Positions 55,318-64,000 of a DNA stretch of 64,000 bases are shown here, piece by piece. Positions within the stretch are counted from its first letter, which is position 1, and every line of letters starts with the position of its first letter. The DNA is from Ooceraea biroi (Eukaryota > Arthropoda > Insecta > Hymenoptera > Formicidae). Made by a program: the position numbers and the translations under genes. The stretch is from the NCBI RefSeq assembly GCF_003672135.1, contig NC_039506.1, positions 12,090,001 through 12,154,000 on the forward strand, in the 5' to 3' direction. The notes under the pieces are model-generated. The model saw only the letters and a program-made list of their open reading frames with translations, was not told where the DNA came from and searched no databases.

Positions 55318-56112
55318 TTACAACGTTTCAACCTTCATTTTAGGTCCTTCTCAAGTAAACACAGTTATTTTCTACAATAAAGAAAAAGCAACAAAAAATA
55401 TTACGCAATTACAATAAAGTTAAGTCATACAAAAATATTACACAATTACACTAAAGTTAAGTCATACACATCAATAAACCGAAAGTAAGAAATGTACAAA
55501 AATGATACAAAAATGATACAAATGATACAATTTAAAGAACGAAACAAACCGCAATAATAAAATAATACCACTCACTGGCAAAAAATAACCAGGTTAAAGC
55601 TTTAGAAACACACGCCCAACCATTACAAAGGTCTATCGGCGACTGCCAGCCAACCAAAACAACTACATGTTTCCCAAAATCGTGTCATAAACAGGCGGTA
55701 AATCATCCGTATCTTTCTGCAGATTTATCGCATTACATTGTCGCATAATGAACATTTCCGCAATCTCACGCTTCCTTCTATGATTCTCTCGATGCAAAAC
55801 TTTACAATTATTCCAGTCAAAATTGTGATCGTTTTCAAGTCTATGTTTGCTCACTACCGACAAACAACTGTCTTTTTTACAAATGTTCGATTTATGTTCC
55901 TTAACTCGTGTTTCAAGGTGTCTCTTAGTCTGACCAATGTAGACCGACTCGCATTCAACGCAACTCAACTCATACACCACGCCCATTTGTTGATTATTGG
56001 CCACCACGTCTTTGCCAAGTTTAATGACATTATTCAATCTCTTAGGTACCGTGTACACACAATCCACGTTGCAACGGTTCAAAATTCGCTTAACATTTTC
56101 ACTTAATCCCAT
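55318..56112 (-). mobile_element. Penelope-like element, 5'-truncated tail
   Basis: Same subfamily and same truncation style as 3.3-4.0 kb. The tail carries GTTGAAACGTTGT near 55320. Confidence 0.75.
55663..56112 (-). pseudogene. PLE GIY-YIG endonuclease fragment
   Basis: About 149 residues, open. VVYELSCVECESVYIGQTKR is the GIY-YIG core, followed by LETRVKEHKSNI and FDWNNCKVLHRENHRRKRE. Closely related to the 3.6-kb fragment (shared RHLETRVKEH, CLSVVSKHR, INLQKDTD). The reverse transcriptase is missing. Confidence 0.82.
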
Positions 56113-56268
56113 ACATTTTAGTTAGACATATATTTTAGTTAGATGTTATATTCATGTTGCAGGCGCCTTTCGAAATACTTTCATTAAATACATTATATCA
56201 AATATAATCAAGAAAGTAATTTTTTGTTGACCTCGCAATTTAAATCCATACGAAGACTGAAAATAACA

Positions 56269-56282
56269 GGTTATGGGCCCAG
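56269..56282 (+). promoter_or_regulatory. Copia primer-binding site (half-tRNA type)
   Basis: GGTTATGGGCCCAG is complementary to the anticodon stem-loop of eukaryotic initiator tRNA-Met (CUGGGCCCAUAACC), the internal priming site used by copia-type elements. Confidence 0.7.
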
Positions 56283-56324
56283 GCTTGCTTTGTCATTTCG
56301 AGATTATATGAGAGATCTACCGTC

Positions 56325-56450
56325 AATAATAGGAGTCAACGTCAGTGAATGTCAGTCAACGTTTATCATCATCAGTTGTCATCAGTCAAGTTAGTCAACG
56401 TCAGTTTACGTCAGCCTCACCTCAGTCAGTCAACATCAATAACGTCAGTT
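56325..56450. repeat. Degenerate GTCAACGTCAGT repeats
   Basis: Short, imperfect tandem words (GTCAACGTCAGT, GTCAGTCAACGT) fill the copia leader. Confidence 0.6.
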
Positions 56451-56568
56451 AACGTATAGATAGATAAGTCAGAGTTGTATAGCATGTTGTTAGGTAAGTT
56501 TGCGTTTGCAAATTTGAAATAGTCAGATAAGTTAGTATAATATTTGTTTAACCTAAAATTTGAAAGTC

Positions 56569-57425
56569 ATGGATTCGATTAAGTCACATATGGAGACATT
56601 GTCTGAGGATGCTCAAGGAAATATAAATTATGTCTCTTGGAGATTTAAATTAAATTTGACCTTAAAATCAAAAGGTTTATTTTTGGTAGCAACTGGGGTA
56701 GAAGTAAAGCCTCATGGATGTTATACCGATGAAGTAGTTAAAACTTGAATTAAACAAGATCTTGAAGCTCAAACATTTATAGGTTTGAATGTAAGTAGTA
56801 ATATTGCAAAAAAGATAGCAAATTGCACGTCAGCATATCAAATGCTTGACAAATTACACACATTGTATGGCAAAAGATCTGAATTTACAATCGAAGGTTT
56901 ACAAAGACAGTTTTTTAGTTTTAAGTATGATGCTAGCAAGTCAGTTATTGAAAATTGCATGAGTATTCAACAATATGCTGAGGATTTAACTGCTGAAGGT
57001 GAAGAAATCAAAGCGAGTGGGTTATGACCAGAATATTAGGAATGTTACCACCTGAGCTTCATCACTTTCGTACTGCCTGGGACAATGTGAGTGGTTCGGA
57101 CAAAAATCTGGATACTCTGTTTGAACGTTTACGATTGGAAGAAGACAGACTGAGAGCAAACGATCAAACAAATCTACATCACAAAATGCTCTTATTTTTA
57201 AACGAAAAACTAATTTTGGAAAATCTTTTCAAGGAAATTCACTCGTCGAATGCTTTAAATGTGGTAAAAAGGGACATGTGAAGAAAGCTTGTAAATACAA
57301 GCCATGAGCCAAGTATTTAGCATATTGTAAAAAGAATTATGCTTGCAATACGTGTAATCAAAAAGGTCATTTTGCTAAAAATTGTCCGAAAGCAAATTCA
57401 AATCAAAATAGTAAGCAGCCAAGTG
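56569..57425 (+). pseudogene. Copia Gag, broken
   Basis: MDSIKSHMETLSEDAQGN opens it; YVSWRFKLNLTLKSKGL is typical of copia Gag. A stop at 56746, a frame change near 57025 and others follow. Two CCHC zinc knuckles can be read: CFKCGKKGHVKKAC with its frame shifted (about 57255) and CNTCNQKGHFAKNC-like (about 57360). These would bind genomic RNA. Confidence 0.8.
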
Positions 57426-57430
57426 ATAAT

Positions 57431-59232
57431 TTGGAAAAGAATGATTCAAAGGAGTCAAATCGTCGTGCATTTATAACAGTTGGCTTGTCAACTACAAATG
57501 TAAATTTTATAAGTTCAAAACATGATTGTAACAGTTTGTGGTATCAGAATTGTGCTGCAACACAGCATATGACTTCTCAAAAGCAGTGGCTGATAAATTA
57601 TGTTAAATTCGAAGAGTCTACGATGATTATGATTGGTGATGCTACTAAGTTAAAAGGAATTGGAATGGGCGATGTAAAATTGGAAGCATTTAATGGCAAA
57701 GAATGGTATCAAATTATTTTGATAAATGTTTTGTATGTACCAAAAATGACTTTTAATCTTTTTTCGGTTACTCAAATGTTGGATAAAGGTTATGTCCAGA
57801 TTGCAAATGCAAATCAATCCATTTTCAAAACTCTTAACGAAAAAGAAATTGTAGCAATTGCTAAACGAGATGGAAATTTATATAAAATGATGTTTCGCCG
57901 AGAAAAGTTTGAAAATTGTTTGTTAGTTACCTCCATTACAGTTTGGCACGAAAGACTTGCCCACCAAAATGTCAGGGATATTTTAAATAGTAGGGGCATT
58001 AAATTTGTTGATGATTGGAATGACTATGTCTGCACAGGATGTGTTTATGGAAAACAGCACAAAAATTCTCATCCAACAAATTTGAAAGTTGCTGAAAAAT
58101 CTTTAGATTTGATTCATGTCGATTTGTGTGAAATGAATATTAGATCTTTAGGAGGAACCAAGTATTTTTTTTATTATTTAAAGATGAGTTTTTACATTTT
58201 CGAACAGTATATTTTTTGAAATCCAAAGACGAAGCTGTTTTAAAGCTTGATATTTTTATGAAAATGGTAGAAAATCAATTTGGTAGAAAAGTTAAATGTT
58301 TAAGGTCTGATAATGGTACAGAAATTACAAATACCAATATTAAAAAACTTTTGGAGGAACTTGGAGTTTTTCATAGCACATCAAATGCTTATACACTCAA
58401 CAGAGTGGACGAATTGAAAGAGAAATGAGAACTGTTGTCGAGTCAACTAGATCTGCGATACATGCTCAAGATTTAAATGAAAATTTGTGGGCTGAAGCTG
58501 TAAACTATGCAGTTTTCACATTAAATCAGACAGAAACTAGCTCAGTGAAAGGTAAAAGTCCCGCTGAATCCTGGTTTGGACGAAGAATAGATATTAAGAA
58601 ATTGAGAAGCTTTGGATGTGAATGTTATGTTTTAGTTCAAGATCACAAACGAGCAAAGACTGAAAAGAAATCGAAAAAGGGGGTCTTTGTCGGTTATGAC
58701 TTGGATTCACCTTGCTATAGAATTTATTTATTTAACGAACACGATGTTGTTAGTTCTGACAACGTAATTTTTGACGAGAAAATTGGAATCGAAAAGAGCT
58801 ATACTGAGATTGAAGTTCCTCTGACAAAAGGTCAAAATGAAAGTTTAGAAGAAGAGTTTAAATCCAGAAGCTTTGAATTTGAAGATACTTCTTTTGAAGA
58901 TGCAAATGATAACCCACCGTCTGACAATCAAGATCATCATGTTTCTCATGGATCAACCGTTTCATTAAATTTGCGTAATCGTCAAACTTTAAAGCCACCT
59001 GCCCGTTTCAAAGATTTTGAAATGAATCATCGTCGCGGAGGAAACCAAGCAAATGTAGCCATAGAAGAAGTTGGAGACATTTCAGTCTCGGAAGCCTTAA
59101 AGGATGAACAGTGGTACAAAGCAATGTCTGAAGAATTTAGTGCTTTAATTAAAATGAAAACCTGGGATTTAGTGGAACCTCCAGAACATATACAGCCTTT
59201 AACTTGTCGATGGATATTACGTCAGAAGAAGT
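57431..59232 (+). pseudogene. Copia Pol: protease and integrase, truncated before RT
   Basis: The protease site reads SLWYQNCAATQHM where active elements have W-DSGA-HM: the catalytic Asp is Asn. The pre-integrase zinc motif VWHERLAHQNV and CTGCVYGKQHK follow, then the integrase with DLIHVDLCEMN (first Asp) and CLRSDNGTEITN (second). A break near 58210 and another near 58430 follow; then RSAIHAQDLNENLWAEAVNY, the GKSPAESWFGRR stretch and the C-terminal domain with FGCECYVLV. The protein stops at CRWILRQKK, the first residues of the reverse transcriptase. Confidence 0.85.
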
Positions 59233-59665
59233 GATGCGTGGCCTTGATATAAAAACGTAAGGTTCGCGCGATGCACAGACCCGGCTTTTCATCGAAGAAG
59301 GGAAGTTTTAAAATTGGACGCTGGGCCGATGTCCCCGAAGACTTTATACGGTCGGGAATCTTGATCTCCAGGCCTTTATCTGAGGGAGTTATGTATGAAA
59401 TTTTTATTAACACCAAGGTTTGTAATCGATGGGCCGTACCAAGGGCTAACAAAAGGGCTAATTTCTGTGAGAGTTGTTTTAAAGTTAAAGATTCTAGTGG
59501 GAACCACTCTTGCAGTCCTCTTAAAACCGGATCCACATCCCACGTGGAGTCGTATCGAGGTTTATGGGGTCTTGTCTTCAAGGAGCCCTTAAAGAATTTC
59601 TTAACCTCATTCGCTCCGATGTCCTCTGTAGATATGATGGTTAGTGTCGATCGGGACGAATTCAA
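59222..59665 (-). pseudogene. DIRS tyrosine recombinase, N-terminal part
   Basis: LLALGTAHRLQTLVLIKIS fits the first catalytic Arg region of phage-integrase-type recombinases (usual form LL-TG-R-SEL). The upstream helical region and downstream beta strands are present. The H-x-x-R and Tyr motifs would lie beyond the truncation. In DIRS elements this enzyme inserts a circular DNA intermediate without target duplication. Confidence 0.7.
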
Positions 59666-60064
59666 CGTTCCGTAATTAGCTCCCTCCTGATATCTTAAGG
59701 TCAGAAATTGAGAACTTTCGCTATCGACACGTCAAAAGGATCGGCATTGATCTTGTTGTTCCATTCCCACCATAGTTTCAGTGCACTGTTATACTATTTA
59801 AGTGTTGAATCTTCCCACGCTTGCAACATTACCGTCGTATCCTCCGAGGAGCCTTTGCGTCGGAGAGCTTCGCTGATAACCTGGCAGCAACCAGAGAAAG
59901 TTTGGAAGCTAACGGATGATGTCTCTTTCTGCAAGGTGAGAATAAAAGGTTAGTATGTGCATGAAATTGCAGATACGATCCTTTGATTAATTTCATAAAT
60001 ACTGGGAACCGTATCAGACTAGTCCAGAGGGGCACCACTACAACACCGGAGGCGTTATCATTTT

Positions 60065-61659
60065 TTATTTTTGTACTTTGGCAATTAGGCTAAACGGAGG
60101 AAATGCGTAGAAATTGAGATTAGACCATGAGATTGTGAAGGCGTTAACGGCAAACGCGTCAGGGTCTCTCTTCCAGGAGCAGTAACGCTCACATTTTTTG
60201 TTAATATTTGAGGCGAATAGATCAATTTCGGGGTCTCCGAAAAAGTCTAGAATCTCAATAAAGGCGTAATCTGCTAGCTCCCATTCGGTGTCCTTATTAT
60301 CCATTCGAGACAAAGTGTCAGCCTTGGCGTTTTCTTGCAAGGAGATATACTCGGCGAATACGCACAGTTTCCGTTTTTCGCACCAATCCCAGAGTTCTTC
60401 CGCACCTCGTGCAGGTAATCCACTTTTACGCCGCCCATATTATTTATATATGCCATGGCCGTCGTGTTATCTATTCGGAGAAGAATGTCACAATCCGAAA
60501 GGTCGGCAGCAAAACATTTGAGTGCCAATAAGGCCGCTTTTAGTTCTAACTAATTTATATGAAGCTCCAATTGCTGAGAGTTCCAGTGACCATATGCTCG
60601 TTCGCCGTAGCAGAAGGCTCCCCAGCCTGTTTTACTAGCGTCGGAGAAGATCTCCCTCTCGAATCTCATAGATTTTATCCGTTTATAGGAGGATCCTAAA
60701 TTTGATTTCCATCAGCGTAAATCCTTGTGAACCGACAACGGGATCTGCATCCTCGCATTATAGTTTCCGTTGTTTGCCTCTAAGGCCTGAAGTTTTGCTA
60801 CTTCGAACGATTTAGAGTGGATCATACCGTATTCGACGCCCGGACAACTCGCTACTAGCGAACCTATGAAATGAGCAAATTCGCGGATCGAACACGACCT
60901 TCTCGTAGTAACTCTACGGATCTGGGAAAGTAACTCTAGTCGCTTGTCCCGAGGTAATTCTATTGTCATTAGAGCAGAATTTAAAATGAAACCCATGTAT
61001 TGACATGTTAGTTTCGGTTCCAATTTAGATTTTTTCTCGTTTATAATAAAGCCCAAGGAGTCCAAGAAGGAACAGGTGGTCCGAACATTAGTCTGACAAA
61101 CTACTTTAGTATCCCCTAAACATAAAATATCATCGAAGTAAATAACTGATAAAAATCGCATACGCAAAAAATTCATTACTGGCTTCATTAATTTCGTGAA
61201 TACCAGAGGGCTTGAATTAAGACCGAAAGGTAAACAAGTAAATTCATAAATATGAGTGTCAACCATAAACCGAAGGAACTTTCTATGGTTTTTATGTATG
61301 GGGACAAGAAAGTAGGCGTCCTTTAAGTCTATTGTGGCCATAAACATATGAGGCTCTAATAATCTGCACGTAGCCCTTAAATCTTCTAACTTAAAGTGCT
61401 CGGTTTCGATGAATAGGTTCAGTTGTTTAAGATTAAGAATAAATCGATTACTGCCATCAGGTTTCTTGGCAAGGAAATAACTTGAAAGAAACTGGCCGTC
61501 CGTTGCTTTACAACGAACTATCGCTCTAATTGACAGGAGACGATCTATTTTATTGAGTAATTCTAAATGTTCAGAATGAGCCCATGTTCGCATGGGAGGA
61601 ATCTGAGACTGGCAAGGCAAAGATATAAAAGGTATTTTATAGCCCTTAACACATTGCAA
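60065..61659 (-). pseudogene. DIRS reverse transcriptase and RNase H
   Basis: RT motifs in order: FLAKKPDGSNRFILNLKQLN, TIDLKDAYFLVPI, LPFGLNSSPLVFTKL and the active site VIYFDDILCLG (about 61140). RNase H follows: EIFSDASKTGWGAF, LELKAALLALKCF, LLRIDNTTAMAYINN and AKADTLSRMDN. Breaks are frame changes near 60712, a stop near 60550, and a frameshift near 60380. The 3' part then runs to SLIAKVQK (60065) and a linker to 59829. The order RT, RNase H, recombinase is diagnostic for DIRS. Confidence 0.85.
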
Positions 61660-61748
61660 AACGAAAGGGTCAGACGTAATACGTCTCCAAGTATTTATGA
61701 AGTATGAAAGCCTGCCAGCTAATACAGAAACCTGATGTGGCGCAGGCT

Positions 61749-63291
61749 CTAGCGATGGCGAGATCTCTCCCGATCCCGAGTGTGATCGCGATGACGAGCG
61801 TGATCTCGATGATCTCGATAGTGGCTCAATCTCGGGTAGAACGATTTCCTGGGAGGATCCTGGAATACCGGCTGCCTCGACTGCTGAGGACGTTGTTTGT
61901 AACCTAACTGCGTTGCCGACTTCTGGGATACCAGTGGGCCTTTCAAGTTTGACGAGTTTTGTAAACGGGGAATAGTTTTTGCTGGTTGTAGTTTTATTTC
62001 TTGACCCAGTTTAATGATAATTTTTATTTCTTTAATTCGGTCACCCAATCACCAAACAGATATTTATCGACTCTCCGCTTCGCTAGTTGGTCAGCCATTT
62101 GTTTCGAGACGCTCGGTAGAATGCATGCCCGTCGAGCGATAGTTTGTGAGTGATGGATTTCTGCTAACAATTTTGCCGCGTCCCATAAGTTTTCCAACAT
62201 TTTCCGTGACTCTGCCGTCTTGGAGGATACTATCTCGGTTATAACGGGGGCAAGAGCTGAGAGAGCCAAACCAGCGAGGTTCTGAGTAAATGTAAAGTCT
62301 TTTTATCTGTCTTTCTTTAAGGTGTTCGGATTCAGTGTACTTAGTTCCTGGTTGAGTATTGGTGGCTCTAGAGAGCAAGAACCGACTCTAGGGTATTTCT
62401 TAAGCAATTAGTCCCTGACTTCTTTCTTTAGTCCTTGTTGTAACCAAGGATTCCAGCGATTTGCCAAGCTGACGTGGATTTTCAGCTCGCTTTGGTTCAG
62501 CAAGGGTTCTTCACCGATGATCTTGAGAATTTCGTCGTCAAGATCAAGAATCTCCTCCGTATCGGGCTGCGACGACAATTCCTGGCCACTTAGAGGTCTA
62601 TTGTCAATGTGCTCAACCGAATGAGAATGGTGTAGGACGGATGCCTCGTGAATTTGAGGCGTATCCAAAAGGATCGCTAGCGACACTTGCATTTCAGAAG
62701 TATCTGTTCTCATTTCATTAAGGTTCGAATCCTCGACAAATCCTGAAATTGAGGAGGAAAAAGAACCGTGAAAAAACGGGTAGAATAGCCGGGCCTGCCT
62801 CGTCTGGCGAGCCGACCGAGAAACTTGGCGCCATTATGGTCGCAGAGGTTATGTCTCGGCTCGCGTCCGAGCTCAACCGCAAATCCATAAATCCCGAAAT
62901 TGCGCAAATGATAACGAAGAATTTATTTAGGCGATGTCTCAGTTCCCGCCCGAGCTCGGCCTATTAGCTCGGAACATGCCTTATCTCTCGTATAAGATCG
63001 TCCGGCGTTTTGTAGGTTATGTCTCGGCTCTCGTTCGAGCTCAACCTCAACGAAGTTCACGGTTCCGTTCTGAGACGGATTCTTACCTGGATTTTCCGCA
63101 AACGGGACATGAGAAATATGTGACGACGATTTCGTCAAGTCCGGGTTTGTGCTATGGTCATCAACGAGCTCTCGTAGAGGTTGTCTTACTGGTAAACGGG
63201 ATTCCACTAGACTCTCGAGAATCTTCAAGCGTTTCCATAACTCCTTGTTTTCCTTTTCCCTGCTGTGTGATCTCTTCTTACGCTTACCCAT
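61749..63291 (-). pseudogene. DIRS Gag-like ORF, broken
   Basis: It probably starts MGKRKKRSHSREKENKELWK (63291), a basic, coiled-coil-prone start typical of DIRS ORF1. Downstream segments in different frames include ELEREPRHNL twice (about 63035 and 62875), SQPDTEEILDLDDEIL, and LAGLALSALAPVITEI. The end is a basic RDHRDHARHRDHTRDR region (about 61790). Several frameshifts. The repeated EPRHNL module suggests a short internal duplication. Confidence 0.6.
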
Positions 63292-63300
63292 TTCTATACA

Positions 63301-63640
63301 CAATAAAGCGATGTGTAGATACGCTCTAGATGTGGCTTGTCTGGCACAAAAAAAACGAAATGACAAAGGCGCGCAACCGCAGCACCGTCGAAGCGCCGCG
63401 TAGTGTAAGCGGCGGTAAATTAAAAAAAATGTAGCTCTAAAATTGTGGCTTGAAAGGCATGAAGTAGCGGTACTACCTTCGTAATCTCGAAAGGCGAGAC
63501 ACGAAGTATAATTAATATATAGATTCGGGTTAGCAGCGCTAAGCATTTTGAAAAAATTTATAAAATACTTATTTGTATTGCAATAATTCTTCCGCATTCG
63601 TAATCAATATTATGTATGTATATATGCATGTGTCTGTATG
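63301..63640. other. Unassigned; possible DIRS 5' end
   Basis: No gene. It may contain the upstream terminal repeat of the DIRS element; this was not resolved. Confidence 0.3.
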
Positions 63641-63645
63641 TAGTA

Positions 63646-64000
63646 TAAATAATAATAAAATAATAGATTTTCTGATTTCCATAAATACCCATTTTCATAA
63701 TTGGCACAATTTTTTAGATATCATTACTTTTGTACAGTTCTTTTTTGAACGAAAAACGTAGAGTTCTTTTTTTCTTCGCCCGCGTATACTTGGCGCTTTT
63801 TTTGTACCTTTTTTTAAAAAGATAATTTGTTATGATACTGAATTTTTCTGTGATCCTTGATTGTACGCTAGACGTAAGTCATATAGAACAAATTACAGTG
63901 ATAATTCGTTTCATAGTTGTAAACGCGGACACAAGAACGTACGAGATTAACGAACACTTCCTTGGATTTCATCCCATCAACGATTCCACTGGAGAAGGTT
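63646..64000. repeat. Dispersed repeat, uninterrupted paralogue of the mariner site
   Basis: 63660-63850 aligns with 9712-9752 plus 11041-11150 with no mariner between. It shares ATATCATTACTTTTGTA and GCGTATACTTGGCGC. The last 150 bp is unassigned. Confidence 0.65.

Larger units (their letters stand above)
56154..59232 (+). mobile_element. Copia retrotransposon, 5' part
   Basis: Gag, protease and integrase are present, then a cut at the start of the reverse transcriptase, where a DIRS-like element begins. No 3' LTR. The left limit is uncertain: an LTR should end just before 56269. Confidence 0.8.
59233..63300 (-). mobile_element. DIRS-like (tyrosine recombinase) retroelement, truncated
   Basis: Minus-strand order: Gag, reverse transcriptase, RNase H, tyrosine recombinase. 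The recombinase is cut at the copia junction (about 59233), losing its His/Arg/Tyr end. The terminal repeats were not resolved. Confidence 0.8.

Overview
The window looks like a transposon island from an insect nuclear genome. An ant or close hymenopteran is the best guess, and this is an inference. The reasons are AT-rich DNA, spliceosomal introns, short TTAGG-type runs, and many eukaryotic transposon families: IS630-Tc1-mariner elements with CAGGGT ends, hAT, PIF/Harbinger, Helitron, Penelope-like (PLE), copia and DIRS. I see no prokaryotic operon and no rRNA, tRNA or CRISPR. Only one stretch (exons at about 33.55-34.0 and 35.29-35.54 kb) looks like a host gene.

Layout. 0.8-2.8 kb: degenerate IS630-type element. 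3.3-4.0 kb: PLE tail. 4.2-6.7 kb: hAT gene, broken by a retroposed fragment that itself holds a solo LTR. 7.4-7.7 kb: Helitron 3' end. 7.7-9.1 kb: Helitron helicase joined to a ubiquitin-specific-protease-like (USP) domain. 9.75-11.04 kb: intact mariner. 11.4-15.2 kb: giant palindrome with two oppositely oriented, intron-bearing transposase genes. 15.2-18.6 kb: second Helitron (USP and HUH Rep). 19.5-22.8 kb: Tc1-like element with 939-bp inverted repeats. 23.2-24.6 kb: IS630-type fragment whose gene is followed by a histone-like stem-loop. 24.9-26.4 kb: second hAT. 26.4-30.3 kb: second giant palindrome. 31.2-33.2 kb: element with an asymmetric inverted copy of its own 3' end. 33.5-35.5 kb: putative host gene with an element in its intron. 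35.9-36.8 kb: mariner relic. 37.2-40.9 kb: unassigned repeats.

From 40.9 to 54.6 kb there is one nested structure. Two PLE copies lie head to head. The left one is split by a 7.1-kb PIF/Harbinger element (3-bp ATA duplication), which holds two further TA-flanked elements. The right one is split by an IS630-type element, which holds a MITE and a Tc1-like element. Because the two PLE copies are paralogues, each serves as the empty-site reference for the other, so the target duplications can be read directly. 55.3-56.1 kb: another PLE tail. 56.2-59.2 kb: copia 5' half, with a primer-binding site complementary to the anticodon arm of initiator tRNA-Met. 59.2-63.3 kb: DIRS-like element on the minus strand. 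63.6-63.9 kb: paralogue of the DNA flanking the 9.75-kb mariner.

The points most worth attention are (1) two Helitrons carrying a USP/C19-like protease domain after the helicase, (2) a series of elements whose inverted repeats have grown inward until they include part or all of the transposase gene, (3) histone-type 3' stem-loops next to transposase genes, and (4) the datable nested insertions. All calls were made by reading the sequence; no database search was run.
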